The notes under the pieces were generated by a model. The model saw nothing but the letters and a program-made list of their open reading frames with translations. It was not told the DNA's origin and did not search any database. Shown piece by piece: positions 6,742 to 15,075 of a DNA stretch of 21,619 nt. This DNA comes from Bacillota bacterium (GTDB lineage Bacteria; Bacillota; Clostridia; Lachnospirales; Lachnospiraceae). Within the stretch, counting starts at the first letter, position 1. Each line of letters opens with the position of its first letter. The position numbers and the translations under genes were made by a program. The stretch lies in assembly GCA_022717655.1 (NCBI GenBank), contig JAIIAN010000028.1, positions 1 to 21,619 of the forward strand, given 5' to 3'.

Positions 6742-9273
6742 TTATTTGATCGAAAGGACCTTATAGCCCTCTTTCTCCACGTTTTGTTTCATGAGTTTCT
6801 CATCCACCGATGCACTTAAAATAACTACCGCAGTTCCGGATTCATGGCTTACTTTTGCCTCTTCCACTCCCTCAAGGCTTTCTAATGCCTGTTTGACTCT
6901 TGCTTCGCAGTGACCACACATCATACCCTTGATTTTCAAAGTCTTTGTTTCACCATCTGTCTGTGTCAGAGAAAGTTCGGATACGCTGACTTCATTTTTT
7001 AATTTCTTATCTTTTTTTGCGTCTTTTACCTTAAATAAATTCAATCTCAATGCATTTGATACAACACAGAAACTGGAAAGACTCATTGCAAATGCTCCAA
7101 ACATCGGATTTAAGGTCCATCCAAAAATCGGAATCCAGACACCTGCTGCAAGCGGTATTCCAATTACATTGTAGAAAAATGCCCAGAACAGATTCTCATG
7201 GATATTTTTTAACGTTGCACGGCTGAGTCTCACTGCTGCCGGAACATCACTTAACCGACTCTTCATCAGTACCACATCGGCTGCATCAATTGCAATATCC
7301 GTTCCTGCTCCAATCGCAATTCCGATATCTGCTCTTGTCAGTGCCGGAGCGTCATTGATTCCATCGCCGACCATTGCCACTTTTCCTTTTTGTTTTAATT
7401 TACGGATCACACTTTCTTTTCCATCCGGAAGCACACCTGCAATAACCTCATCCACACCGGCCTGTGCCCCGATTGCTCTTGCTGTCCGCTCGTTATCTCC
7501 GGTCAGCATCACCACACGGATTCCCATATTCTGCAATTCTTTGACTGCTCTTGGACTGTCCTCTTTTATGGTATCTGCCACGGCAATCATACCAAGTAAT
7601 TTTTGCTCTTTTGCAAAAAACAGCGGTGTTTTTCCTTCTTCTGCAAAATGCTGTGCCTGTTTCTGCATTTCCTCGGAAATTCCAATCTGCTCCTGCATAA
7701 ATTTCATGCTTCCACCAAGCAATTCTTTCTTATTATAAGATGCCTTTAAACCATTTCCCGGGAGCGCCTCAAATTTCTCTGCCTCTTCAAGCATCCATTT
7801 CTTTTCTTTCACTTTTTCCAAAATCGCTTTTGCAAGCGGATGCTCACTTTTTTGTTCCAGAATTGCCGCTTCTCTTAACAGACTTTCTTCATTTTCTCCA
7901 TCTGCCGGATAAATATCTGTTACCTTCGGCTCTCCACTTGTAATTGTTCCGGTTTTATCCAGTGCCACAATCTGCACACGACCTGTCTCTTCAAGAGAAA
8001 CCGCTGTCTTGAATAAAATACCGTTTTTCGCGCCCATTCCGTTTCCTACCATAATTGCAACCGGCGTCGCAAGTCCAAGTGCACATGGACAACTGATAAC
8101 CAGCACGGAGATGCCTCGTGCCAGCGCATAGCCCACACTCTGTCCTGCAATCAGCCAGACAATGGTTGTAATGACTGCAATCGTAATAACTGCCGGAACA
8201 AACACACCGGAAACCTTATCTGCAATCTTTGCAATCGGCGCTTTTGTCGCTGCCGCATCACTGACCATCTTAATAATCTGAGACAAGGTTGTATCTTCTC
8301 CAACTCTGGTTGCCTCACATTTAATAAATCCTGACTGATTGATGGTTGCCGCAGAAACCAAATCTCCTGCTTCTTTATCGACCGGAATACTCTCACCTGT
8401 CAGTGCGGATTCATTGACTGCACTGTGACCCTCTAAAATTCTTCCATCGACCGGAATATTTTCTCCCGGACGAACAACGAAAATATCACCTTTTTGTACC
8501 TGGTCGATAGAAACCGTTACTTCTTTTCCATCTCTTACAAGCACGGCTGTTTTCGGTGCAAGTTTCATCAGACTCTTTAATGCATCCGTTGTCCGACCCT
8601 TTGATTTTGCTTCTAACATTTTTCCGACTGTAATCAGGGTCAGAATCATCGCTGCGGATTCGAAATAAAAATCCATCATATAATTCATAACGGCATCCAT
8701 ATTTCCGTCTACCTGTGCTCTTGTCATCGCAAGCAGTACATAGACACTCCATACAAACGATGCCATTGAACCCATTGCCACAAGCGTATCCATATTTGGA
8801 GCTCTGTGCCATAAACTCTTAAATCCGCTGATAAAAAATTTCTGGTTAATCACCATGACAATTGCCGCCAGAATCATCTGCACAATTCCCATTGCAATGT
8901 GGTTATCCTGAAACCATGCCGGTAAAGGCCAGCCCCACATCATGTGTCCCATGGAAAAATACATCAATACCAGCAAAAATCCAACTGACGCAATCAAACG
9001 TCTCTTTAAAACCGGTGTCTCTTTATCTTCCAGTGCTGCCTCATCGGCTGCCAGCGTGTTCGCCTTTTTATCTGCCCCCTTTACGGATGCTCCATATCCA
9101 GCCGCTTCCACTGCTGAAATAATACTTGCCGGATCTGCACTTCCCTCTACTCCCATCGAATTTGTCAATAAACTGACTGAACAGGAAGTAACACCCGGTA
9201 CTTTGGAAACCGCTTTTTCGACTCTGGCACTGCAAGCTGCACAGCTCATTCCGGTTACCGTATACTGTTCCAT
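6742..9273 (-). CDS. copA: Copper-exporting P1B-type ATPase CopA
   Basis: This 843-residue membrane pump exports Cu(I). An N-terminal HMA domain (1-65) has GMSCAACSARV (Cys11, Cys14). The actuator domain holds TGES (292-295). The transport site CPC is at 395-397 in SCPCALGLATP, and the phosphorylated Asp439 is in DKTGT. The hinge is MVGDGINDAPALTRADIG, and the final helices contain YNVIGIPLAAGV and SLSSFCVVSNALRLN. A second HMA domain lies at the C-terminus (about 777-843) with GMMCGHCEARV (Cys786, Cys789). That layout is less usual than two N-terminal HMA domains. GAGGAG precedes the ATG. It lies between csoR and the chaperone gene, so it is expected to be induced by copper through CsoR. Confidence 0.96.
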   Translation of the reverse strand: MEQYTVTGMSCAACSARVEKAVSKVPGVTSCSVSLLTNSMGVEGSADPASIISAVEAAGYGASVKGADKKANTLAADEAALEDKETPVLKRRLIASVGFLLVLMYFSMGHMMWGWPLPAWFQDNHIAMGIVQMILAAIVMVINQKFFISGFKSLWHRAPNMDTLVAMGSMASFVWSVYVLLAMTRAQVDGNMDAVMNYMMDFYFESAAMILTLITVGKMLEAKSKGRTTDALKSLMKLAPKTAVLVRDGKEVTVSIDQVQKGDIFVVRPGENIPVDGRILEGHSAVNESALTGESIPVDKEAGDLVSAATINQSGFIKCEATRVGEDTTLSQIIKMVSDAAATKAPIAKIADKVSGVFVPAVITIAVITTIVWLIAGQSVGYALARGISVLVISCPCALGLATPVAIMVGNGMGAKNGILFKTAVSLEETGRVQIVALDKTGTITSGEPKVTDIYPADGENEESLLREAAILEQKSEHPLAKAILEKVKEKKWMLEEAEKFEALPGNGLKASYNKKELLGGSMKFMQEQIGISEEMQKQAQHFAEEGKTPLFFAKEQKLLGMIAVADTIKEDSPRAVKELQNMGIRVVMLTGDNERTARAIGAQAGVDEVIAGVLPDGKESVIRKLKQKGKVAMVGDGINDAPALTRADIGIAIGAGTDIAIDAADVVLMKSRLSDVPAAVRLSRATLKNIHENLFWAFFYNVIGIPLAAGVWIPIFGWTLNPMFGAFAMSLSSFCVVSNALRLNLFKVKDAKKDKKLKNEVSVSELSLTQTDGETKTLKIKGMMCGHCEARVKQALESLEGVEEAKVSHESGTAVVILSASVDEKLMKQNVEKEGYKVLSIK

Positions 9274-9328
9274 AATTCTTTTTCACTCCTCTCGCTGTTT
9301 TTCATTTCTAATTTGCAGTTTGTAATTT

Positions 9329-9640
9329 TTACTTCATTAGTTTTTGCAAAGTAGCTACTAATTCATCCACTACTTCATCTTTTCCTTCCCGAATGTCTCT
9401 GACAACACAGGAATGAATGTGGCTTGCAAGCAGTTCCTTGTTAAATGCATTGATTGCTGCGCTTGCTGCCGCCGACTGTACCAGAATATCATTACAGTAC
9501 GCATCATTTTCCAACATTCCTTTGATTCCGCGAATCTGTCCCTCAATTCTGCTTAGACGGTTGATTAATTTTTTTCGTTCCTCTTCTGAACGCATGGTTG
9601 TCTTTTTGCCACAACAACAGCCTCTCTTTTCTTCACACAT
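9329..9640 (-). CDS. csoR: CsoR-type copper-sensing repressor
   Basis: This all-helical DUF156/CsoR repressor has about 103 residues. It holds RLSRIEGQIRGIKGML and the Cu(I) ligand set Cys-His-Cys (Cys49, His74, Cys78 from this start). The spacings of 25 and 4 match those of Mycobacterium tuberculosis CsoR. An unusual N-terminal Cys cluster (CEEKRGCCCGKK) precedes the helices and might bind extra metal. Two starts are possible: the ATG at 9646 is only 3 nt from AGGGAG, while the ATG at 9640 is 9 nt away, so I chose 9640. It heads the operon with copA and the chaperone. Its own promoter carries two CsoR-like operators, so it is probably autoregulated. Confidence 0.92.
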   Translation of the reverse strand: MCEEKRGCCCGKKTTMRSEEERKKLINRLSRIEGQIRGIKGMLENDAYCNDILVQSAAASAAINAFNKELLASHIHSCVVRDIREGKDEVVDELVATLQKLMK

Positions 9641-9667
9641 ATACATACACTCCCTATAGAGATCAAT

Positions 9668-9711
9668 GTAAAGCGGACATTCGCAATCCGCTTCGCTACT
9701 TACTCATGAAC
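9668..9711 (-). repeat. 44-nt dispersed repeat, copy A (csoR leader)
   Basis: This is copy A of a 44-nt element also found at 13364-13407 and 15076-15119, all without indels. It matches each of the others at 39 of 44 positions. On the minus strand AAGCGGA and TCCGCTT (plus 9671-9677 and 9687-9693) form a 7-bp hairpin. It lies inside the csoR 5' leader, between the promoter and the ribosome site. Homology to copy B continues for about 15 bp beyond the core (GCAGTCGCTTTGCG against GCAGTCCCTTCGCG). Confidence 0.8.
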
Positions 9712-9730
9712 GCAGTCGCTTTGCGCTCAA

Positions 9731-9749
9731 AATACCCCCTCTGGGTATT
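9731..9749. promoter_or_regulatory. CsoR-type operator, downstream site
   Basis: AATACCC-CCTCT-GGGTATT is a perfect 7-bp inverted repeat with a 5-bp centre, in the style of the GC-tract flanked by TA arms known for CsoR operators. It lies immediately downstream of the csoR -10. Confidence 0.75.
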
Positions 9750-9752
9750 TTT

Positions 9753-9781
9753 ACTATATACCCCCATGAGGTATTTGTCAA
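9753..9781 (-). promoter_or_regulatory. csoR-copA promoter with a second CsoR operator
   Basis: On the minus strand a perfect TTGACA (9776-9781), 17 nt, then TATAGT (9753-9758). The spacer and part of the -10 are covered by ATACC-TCATGGG-GGTAT (9758-9774), a second CsoR-like palindrome. A repressor bound there would block polymerase. This strong promoter kept shut by a bound metal sensor fits copper-inducible control. Confidence 0.8.
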
Positions 9782-9806
9782 TAGACAATTTAAAATTTTA
9801 ATAAAA

Positions 9807-9851
9807 TGAAAAAGACATTTATCTGCCTTTCAACAAATAAATGCCTTTCTC
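9807..9851 (-). terminator. Terminator of thrS
   Basis: AAAGGCATTTAT and ATAAATGTCTTT (minus strand) pair over 12 bp with one G-U pair and are followed by TTC and an AT-rich run. It lies about 25 nt after the thrS stop codon. Confidence 0.75.
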
Positions 9852-9874
9852 TTCTTAATTTCTAAAACCTATAT

Positions 9875-11827
9875 TTAGTTCTCTACTTCGATTTTACGAA
9901 TTGTTTTGTTCTTGATTTCTTCTTTGATTTCACCGATGAAATCTGCTAAATCCTTTGCACCTTCATCTCCAAGGTAACGGCTTCTTACAGATACCTTGTT
10001 TTCTTCCTCTTCTTTTGCACCAACTACCAGCATGTATGGTACTCTTGCAAGACGAGCTTCACGAATCTTATATCCCATCTTTTCAGAACGCTGGTCTACG
10101 GAACAACGAATACCATTTTCTTTTAACTCTGCTTCTACTTTTGCAGCATAGTCATGGAATTTTTCAGAAATCGGAATCACACGCACCTGTTCCGGACATA
10201 ACCAGGTCGGGAACATGCCGGCATATTTTTCAATTAACCATGCCAAAGTTCTTTCGTAACATCCCACAGATGTACGATGGATAATGCAAGGACGTTTCTT
10301 CTCACCATTTTCATCAATATAGTACATATCAAACTGTTCAGCAAGCAGTGCATCCCACTGAATCGTAATCATAGTATCTTCTTTTCCGTAAACGTTCTTT
10401 GCATTGATATCAACTTTCGGACCATAGAAAGCAGCTTCTCCGACATCCTCTACGAATGGAATATTTAATTCCTGCAACATATTACGGATGTGTTCTTCTG
10501 TTTCATTCCAAACTTCCGGCTCGCCGATGTATTTTTCTTTGTCTTCCGGATCCCATTTTGACAGATGATAAGTTACATCTTCTTCTACACCAAGTACCTG
10601 TAAACAGTACTGAGCCAATGCAATACAATCTTTAAATTCTTTTACCATCTGGTCTGGTCTTACAATCAGATGCCCTTCAGAAATTGTAAACTGACGAACA
10701 CGTGTCAGACCATGCATTTCACCGGAATCTTCGTTACGGAACAGAGTAGAAGTTTCACCATAACGAAGTGGAAGATCACGGTAGCTGTGCTGTTCTGCTT
10801 TGTATACATAATACTGGAATGGGCAGGTCATCGGACGAAGGGCGAATACTTCTTTATCTGTTTCTTCATCACCTAATACAAACATTCCATCTTTATAGTG
10901 GTCCCAGTGACCGGAAATCTTATATAAGTCACTCTTTGCCATCAGCGGAGTTTTTGTGCGGACATAACCACGTTTTGTCTCTTCATCTTCAATCCAGCGC
11001 TGAAGTTCCTGCATGATAATGACACCATTTGGCATAATCAATGGAAGACCCTGTCCAATTACATCAACTGTTGTAAACAATTTCATTTCACGACCCAGTT
11101 TGTTGTGGTCTCTCTTCTTCGCTTCTTCAAGCTGTTCCAGATGCTCTTTTAATTCATCCTTGCTTCCGTAAGCAGTTCCGTATACACGAGTCAGCATCTG
11201 ATTCTTCTCGCTTCCTCTCCAGTAAGCACCTGAAGAAGAAAGCAGTTTAAATGCTTTTACGCCCTTTGTGTTCATCAGATGAGGACCTGCACATAAATCA
11301 ACCCAGTCTCCCTGAGAATAGAAGCTGATTTCTTCTCCTTCCGGAAGGTCCTCGATTAATTCTACTTTATAAGGCTCATTTTTTTCTTTGAAAAATGCGA
11401 TTGCTTCTTCTCTTGTCTTTGTGAAACGCTCAATCTTTGCACCCTTTTTGATGATTTTTTTCATTTCTTTTTCAATTTCATCGAGTGCTTCTCTCGAGAA
11501 TGGCTGACACTCAAAATCATAATAAAAACCTGTATCAATAGAAGGTCCAATTGCAACTTTTGCATCCGGATATAATTTCTGTACGGCTTCTGCTAATACA
11601 TGGGATGCAGTATGACGCAGTGCTGCAAGACCCTTCTCGTCTTTTGCTGTTAAAATATTTACTTCACAGTCTTTATCTACAACAGTACGAAGGTCTACAA
11701 CCTCTCCGTCCACTTCTCCGGCACATGCTGCACGTGCAAGACCCTCGCTGATATCATAAGCGATGTCGATTACAGATTTTGCTTCTGCATACTCTTTTTT
11801 AGAACCATCTTTTAATGTGATAACCAT
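9875..11827 (-). CDS. thrS: Threonyl-tRNA synthetase
   Basis: This 650-residue enzyme charges tRNA-Thr with threonine in the cytosol. The order of domains is normal: TGS (1-62), editing domain with HTASH (72-76), then the class II catalytic core. The core has Cys335 in RPMTCPFQYY and His386 in TISEGHLI as zinc ligands, plus GETSTLFRNEDSGEMHGLTRVRQF around motif 2 (the third zinc ligand is in IIHRTS). The C-terminal anticodon-binding domain starts near residue 545 (VRVIPISEKF). The length matches the bacterial family. AGGAGG lies 8 nt before the ATG. The gene is monocistronic, between its T-box leader and a terminator. Confidence 0.98.
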   Translation of the reverse strand: MVITLKDGSKKEYAEAKSVIDIAYDISEGLARAACAGEVDGEVVDLRTVVDKDCEVNILTAKDEKGLAALRHTASHVLAEAVQKLYPDAKVAIGPSIDTGFYYDFECQPFSREALDEIEKEMKKIIKKGAKIERFTKTREEAIAFFKEKNEPYKVELIEDLPEGEEISFYSQGDWVDLCAGPHLMNTKGVKAFKLLSSSGAYWRGSEKNQMLTRVYGTAYGSKDELKEHLEQLEEAKKRDHNKLGREMKLFTTVDVIGQGLPLIMPNGVIIMQELQRWIEDEETKRGYVRTKTPLMAKSDLYKISGHWDHYKDGMFVLGDEETDKEVFALRPMTCPFQYYVYKAEQHSYRDLPLRYGETSTLFRNEDSGEMHGLTRVRQFTISEGHLIVRPDQMVKEFKDCIALAQYCLQVLGVEEDVTYHLSKWDPEDKEKYIGEPEVWNETEEHIRNMLQELNIPFVEDVGEAAFYGPKVDINAKNVYGKEDTMITIQWDALLAEQFDMYYIDENGEKKRPCIIHRTSVGCYERTLAWLIEKYAGMFPTWLCPEQVRVIPISEKFHDYAAKVEAELKENGIRCSVDQRSEKMGYKIREARLARVPYMLVVGAKEEEENKVSVRSRYLGDEGAKDLADFIGEIKEEIKNKTIRKIEVEN

Positions 11828-11927
11828 AACTTTTTTCCTCCTGTTTTTTATTTATGCACTCTTAGAATCTGAAAGCACATAATATATTTATCAATATCAT
11901 CTATCTTTGCAGAGAATTTTGCGGAAT

Positions 11928-12212
11928 AAAAAAAGTCCTTGTCCATCCCTGCATTTTCATGCAAGGGACGAGCAAAGACATTACCCGCGGTTCCACCCTT
12001 TTTGCTTTTCATCTAAACCAATCAGTTGTTACACTGATTTTCAAACCACTTCATTTTGATGATAACGGAATCACCGGACCGGATTGGGGTCACTCAGAGG
12101 TAGTTTTCAGATGGTTCCCGCTAAGGCAGTTCCAGCACCGGAAACTCCGGCTGCCTCTCTCTGAAACGTTTCCACATCTTACTCGTCTCGTCAACGTATT
12201 TTCTTTATTGAT
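11928..12212 (-). ncRNA. T-box riboswitch controlling thrS
   Basis: The minus-strand leader of thrS holds the T-box sequence AGGGTGGAACCGCGG (plus 11985-11999). A terminator hairpin follows, of the form GTCC...GGAC with the inner arms CCCTTGCAT and ATGCAGGG, and a run of seven Ts. Upstream are the Stem I elements, with GAGACGAGTAAGATG near 12180 and AGAGAGGCAGCC near 12150. The apparent specifier is ACC (12099-12101) in the context CTACCTCTGAGTG, matching threonine. Uncharged tRNA-Thr should stabilise the antiterminator and switch thrS on. The segment 11828-11927 between the terminator and the ATG holds only the ribosome site and AT-rich DNA. Confidence 0.95.
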
Positions 12213-12218
12213 GAGTCA

Positions 12219-12246
12219 ATTATAGCATTGTGTTTTCATTTGTCAA
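12219..12246 (-). promoter_or_regulatory. SigA promoter of the T-box/thrS transcript
   Basis: Perfect TTGACA (12241-12246) and perfect TATAAT (12219-12224) on the minus strand, 16 nt apart. The predicted start lies a few bases before Stem I of the T-box. Confidence 0.88.
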
Positions 12247-12276
12247 GCATTAAACTTTCAATTTTTTTTAATTGTT

Positions 12277-13281
12277 TTAGAAATCTGTCGTACAACGCTT
12301 AACAATTTCACACGGCACAACAGTACGATGGGAAACTTCTGTATTTCCCTCTAACACCTTTACAATGTTTTCCACCGCTATATAACACTGCTGTTCAATC
12401 CGGCTGTCTACAGAAGTCAGTTCCGGCTCACAACTTACAGAAAACGGTGAGTTATTATATCCAACCACAGAAAGCTCTTCCGGTACCGAAATTCCTTTTA
12501 CCTTTGCATACTTTAAAGCAGCAACAGCAAGTCCGTCTTCCACTGCAACTACACCGTCAAACTCCAGGTTCTTATACGCAAGCATCAAATCTCTTGCATG
12601 ATGAATTTCGTTTTTGGTACGGAACTTCAAATCTCCAAGCACCGGATAACCGGCATCGGAAAGCGCCTTTTCGTAGCCCTCCATCTTCTGCTTTGCACTG
12701 AAAGTCTCCGAATCATACAAAAATAAAATCCGTTTCTTTCCACGGCGAATCAATGCACCGGTCACTTCATAAGTAGCAGAGAAATCATCTGCATTCGAAC
12801 AATAAATATTGTCTCCCTCAATCCAGCTGTTAATCAAAAAGACCGGCGCCTGTTTCGATGCATTTTTAATATAAGCCGTCTCCTTTTCCTCTACTCCATT
12901 TCCACCATAAGTAGAACCAATCATAACAAGCGCATCGATTCGCTTAGATAATAACAATTTTACATAATTTTCTTTTGCTTCTCTTGTGTGTCCACTGCAT
13001 CCAAGAATACAGTCATATCCATATTCATGAAAATTTTGTTCCAGGTGAGAAATTGCTCTTGCCATGTAGTTATCTGCAATGTTTGGACACATAATTCCAA
13101 TCGTTTTCATTGAATCAAGTCCAAGTCCTCTCGCAAATATATTTGGCGTATAGCCCTCTGCTTTTATCACATCCATTACTTTCTGTCTGGTCTTTTCACT
13201 GACTTTCTGGCTTCCGTTTACCACCCTTGAAACCGTTGCGATTGACACACCGGAAATTCTGGCTATATCGTAAATGTTAAT
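12277..13281 (-). CDS. LacI-family regulator, probable uronate-locus repressor
   Basis: This 334-residue regulator has an N-terminal LacI-type helix-turn-helix (NIYDIARISGVSIATVSRVV, about 2-21), a hinge helix near 50, and a periplasmic-binding-protein-like effector domain (about 60-330). The first GTG in frame is at 13248, inside the helix-turn-helix, and would delete its first helix. The frame stays open to a TGA only five codons before 13281. The only sensible start is an ATT at 13281, with GAGGA 9 nt upstream, which gives the normal family beginning. AUU is a rare start codon. The gene follows uxaC on the same strand, and LacI-type operators sit at the TRAP/uxaA promoters, so it likely senses a uronate intermediate. 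Effector and targets are inferred. Confidence 0.85.
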   Translation of the reverse strand: MNIYDIARISGVSIATVSRVVNGSQKVSEKTRQKVMDVIKAEGYTPNIFARGLGLDSMKTIGIMCPNIADNYMARAISHLEQNFHEYGYDCILGCSGHTREAKENYVKLLLSKRIDALVMIGSTYGGNGVEEKETAYIKNASKQAPVFLINSWIEGDNIYCSNADDFSATYEVTGALIRRGKKRILFLYDSETFSAKQKMEGYEKALSDAGYPVLGDLKFRTKNEIHHARDLMLAYKNLEFDGVVAVEDGLAVAALKYAKVKGISVPEELSVVGYNNSPFSVSCEPELTSVDSRIEQQCYIAVENIVKVLEGNTEVSHRTVVPCEIVKRCTTDF

Positions 13282-13319
13282 GACTTTGTTTCCTCATCTT
13301 TCTATCATTCTGATTCTTT

Positions 13320-13360
13320 AAAGAGGCATGGATTTTCAGATTTAAAATCCATGCCTCTTT
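13320..13360 (-). terminator. Long perfect hairpin between uxaC and the regulator
   Basis: AAAGAGGCATGGATTTT and its exact complement form a 17-bp stem around a 7-nt loop. T-runs are short (CTCTTTAAAG on the minus strand). It lies between uxaC and the LacI gene and probably ends or attenuates the uxaC transcript, leaving only partial readthrough into the regulator. No clear separate promoter for the regulator is visible. Confidence 0.65.
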
Positions 13361-13363
13361 GCT

Positions 13364-13407
13364 GTAAAGCGGACATTTGCAATCCACTTTGCGACTTGCT
13401 CATGAAC
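13364..13407 (-). repeat. 44-nt dispersed repeat, copy B (uxaC-lacI gap)
   Basis: Second copy of the element at 9668-9711, five mismatches out of 44 and no indel. Its minus-strand hairpin is AAGTGGA with TCCGCTT, so the change relative to copy A is a G-U pair on the minus strand but an A-C mismatch on the plus strand. It directly abuts the 17-bp hairpin at 13320-13360. Confidence 0.8.
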
Positions 13408-13424
13408 GCAGTCCCTTCGCGACC

Positions 13425-13458
13425 TGTCAGTGGTGAGAACGAAAGGCTCTCACTGACA
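13425..13458. other. Hairpin with perfect 8-bp arms beside repeat copy B
   Basis: TGTCAGTG (13425-13432) and CACTGACA (13451-13458) are exact complements around an 18-nt loop with some inner pairing. It lies 18 bp from repeat copy B in the uxaC-lacI gap. The remaining gap up to the uxaC stop codon (13459-13563) shows nothing I can identify. Confidence 0.5.
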
Positions 13459-13563
13459 TAAACATTCCCATTACCCACCACTTCGTGCCCCGTACACTTA
13501 AAGCGAGAGAATGCTTATCTGCGTCCACAAAAAGTATCTCTATTAATAATAAGCCTGTTTTTC

Positions 13564-14970
13564 TTATAAGTCAAATCCAAAATAGCGAACTGCATTATTA
13601 TAAGAAATTCCCTTTACAATTTTCTCTAATGCTTTGTAGTCAGCCGGATATTCTCCATTTTCTACCCATCCGCCGATTAAATTGCACATAATTCTTCGGA
13701 AATATTCATGTCTTGTATAGGACAGGAAACTTCTTGAGTCAGTCAGCATACCGATGAAGTTGCTTAACAGACCTAAATTTGCAAGAGAAGTCATCTGTTC
13801 AATCATTCCTGTTTTATGGTCATTAAACCACCATGCACTACCCTGCTGAATTTTACCAATTGCACTGCTGTCCTGAAAACATCCTAAAATTGTTCCGATT
13901 GCCGCATTATCATTCGGATTTAAAGAATATAAAATTACTTTTGGCATCTTATCTGCTACATTTAAAGAATTTAAGAAATCTGCTGTTTCAGAACTTGGTG
14001 CATAGTTGTTGATGCAATCATATCCTGTATCCGGACCTAACTGTTCATAACGTGGTGTATTGTTATCACGTTTGCATCCATAATGAAGCTGCATTACCCA
14101 GTCTCTGTTATAATATTCTTCTGCCATAAACTGTAAATATGCCGTCTTGAATTTTAATTCTTCTTCTTTTGTTACTGCTTCGCCAGCAAGTCTCTTGGCA
14201 AAAATTCTTTCGACTTCTGCATCATCTGCCGGAGCATACATAACATACTCAATACCATGGTCTGATACTTTACAACCATTTGCCTGGAAATAATCCAGAC
14301 GTTTTACAAGTGCTTCTTTTAAAGCCTTGAAGCTGTCGATTTTTACTTCACTTACTTCAGAAAGAGTTTTTACATAATCAAGATATTCCGGTTTTTCCAG
14401 ATTCATTGCCTTGTCTGGTCTCCATGCCGGAAGTACCTGTACATCAAAACTGTCATCTTTTGCAATCATCTGATGCCATTTTAAATCATCTACCGGGTCA
14501 TCTGTCGTGCAAACCAAAGTAACATTAGACTGTTTAATAATGTTGCGAACGGACATGCTGTCCTCCTGCAGTTTTGCATTACATAAATTCCATACTTCTT
14601 CTGCAGTTTCTCCATTTAAATATCCTTCGTAACCGAAATATTTTCTAAGCTCTAAATGACTCCAGTGATACAGCGGATTTCCGATCGCTTTTTCCAGCGT
14701 TTCTGCCCATTTCTGGAATTTTTCACGGTCAGACGCACCACCGGTGATGTAATATTCATCTACTCCGTTAGAACGCATCTGACGCCATTTATAATGGTCG
14801 CCACCAAGCCATACCTGTGTGATGTTTTCAAATTTTCTATCCTCAGCGATTTCCTGCGGATTGATATGACAGTGATAATCTAAAACCGGCACCTGACTTG
14901 CATATTCATGAAATAACTTCTGTGCGGTCGGAGTTTCAAGTAAAAAGTTTTCATCCATAAATGCTTTCAT
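13564..14970 (-). CDS. uxaC: Glucuronate/galacturonate isomerase UxaC
   Basis: This 468-residue enzyme of the amidohydrolase fold isomerises D-galacturonate to tagaturonate, or D-glucuronate to fructuronate. It starts MKAFMDENFLLETPTAQKLF; the metal-site motif VLDYHCHINPQEIAEDR (about 29-45) and the later WVMQLHYGCKRDNN and GMLTDSRSFLSYTRHEYFRR are UxaC hallmarks. The length is normal for the family. AAGGAGG lies 7-8 nt before the ATG. The neighbours are a TRAP transporter upstream, a LacI regulator downstream, and uxaA and uxaB across the locus, which points to galacturonate as the main substrate. The roughly 350-base gap before it holds a weak promoter, a leader hairpin, repeat copy C and a large palindrome. 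Confidence 0.97.
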   Translation of the reverse strand: MKAFMDENFLLETPTAQKLFHEYASQVPVLDYHCHINPQEIAEDRKFENITQVWLGGDHYKWRQMRSNGVDEYYITGGASDREKFQKWAETLEKAIGNPLYHWSHLELRKYFGYEGYLNGETAEEVWNLCNAKLQEDSMSVRNIIKQSNVTLVCTTDDPVDDLKWHQMIAKDDSFDVQVLPAWRPDKAMNLEKPEYLDYVKTLSEVSEVKIDSFKALKEALVKRLDYFQANGCKVSDHGIEYVMYAPADDAEVERIFAKRLAGEAVTKEEELKFKTAYLQFMAEEYYNRDWVMQLHYGCKRDNNTPRYEQLGPDTGYDCINNYAPSSETADFLNSLNVADKMPKVILYSLNPNDNAAIGTILGCFQDSSAIGKIQQGSAWWFNDHKTGMIEQMTSLANLGLLSNFIGMLTDSRSFLSYTRHEYFRRIMCNLIGGWVENGEYPADYKALEKIVKGISYNNAVRYFGFDL

Positions 14971-15002
14971 TGCAAAAGCCTCCTTAATAAAATTTCTTGC
15001 TT

Positions 15003-15026
15003 CACCACAGGTGCAATCCTGCGGTG
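15003..15026 (-). other. Hairpin in the uxaC leader
   Basis: CACCGCAGG and CCTGTGGTG (minus strand) pair over 9 bp with one G-U pair and a 6-nt loop. It lies about 35 nt before the uxaC start and is not followed by a T-run. The CTGCGGTG arm recurs at 15299-15306 inside the large palindrome. Confidence 0.5.
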
Positions 15027-15075
15027 CGTAATAGATAGCTCCTAAAGTTCCATTCTATTCACTACTTTTTTATCA

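Noticed and set aside
7355..7943. Open frames on the plus strand opposite copA
   Set aside because: They are antisense shadows of a well-supported CopA reading frame and lack ribosome sites.
12160..12172. GAAACGTTTC-like palindrome near the T-box as a LacI operator
   Set aside because: It lies inside T-box Stem I, where self-complementary sequence is expected, and is well downstream of the thrS promoter.
13248..13250. GTG at 13248 as the start of the LacI-family gene
   Set aside because: It would remove the first helix of the DNA-binding motif, and no ribosome site lies at the right distance.
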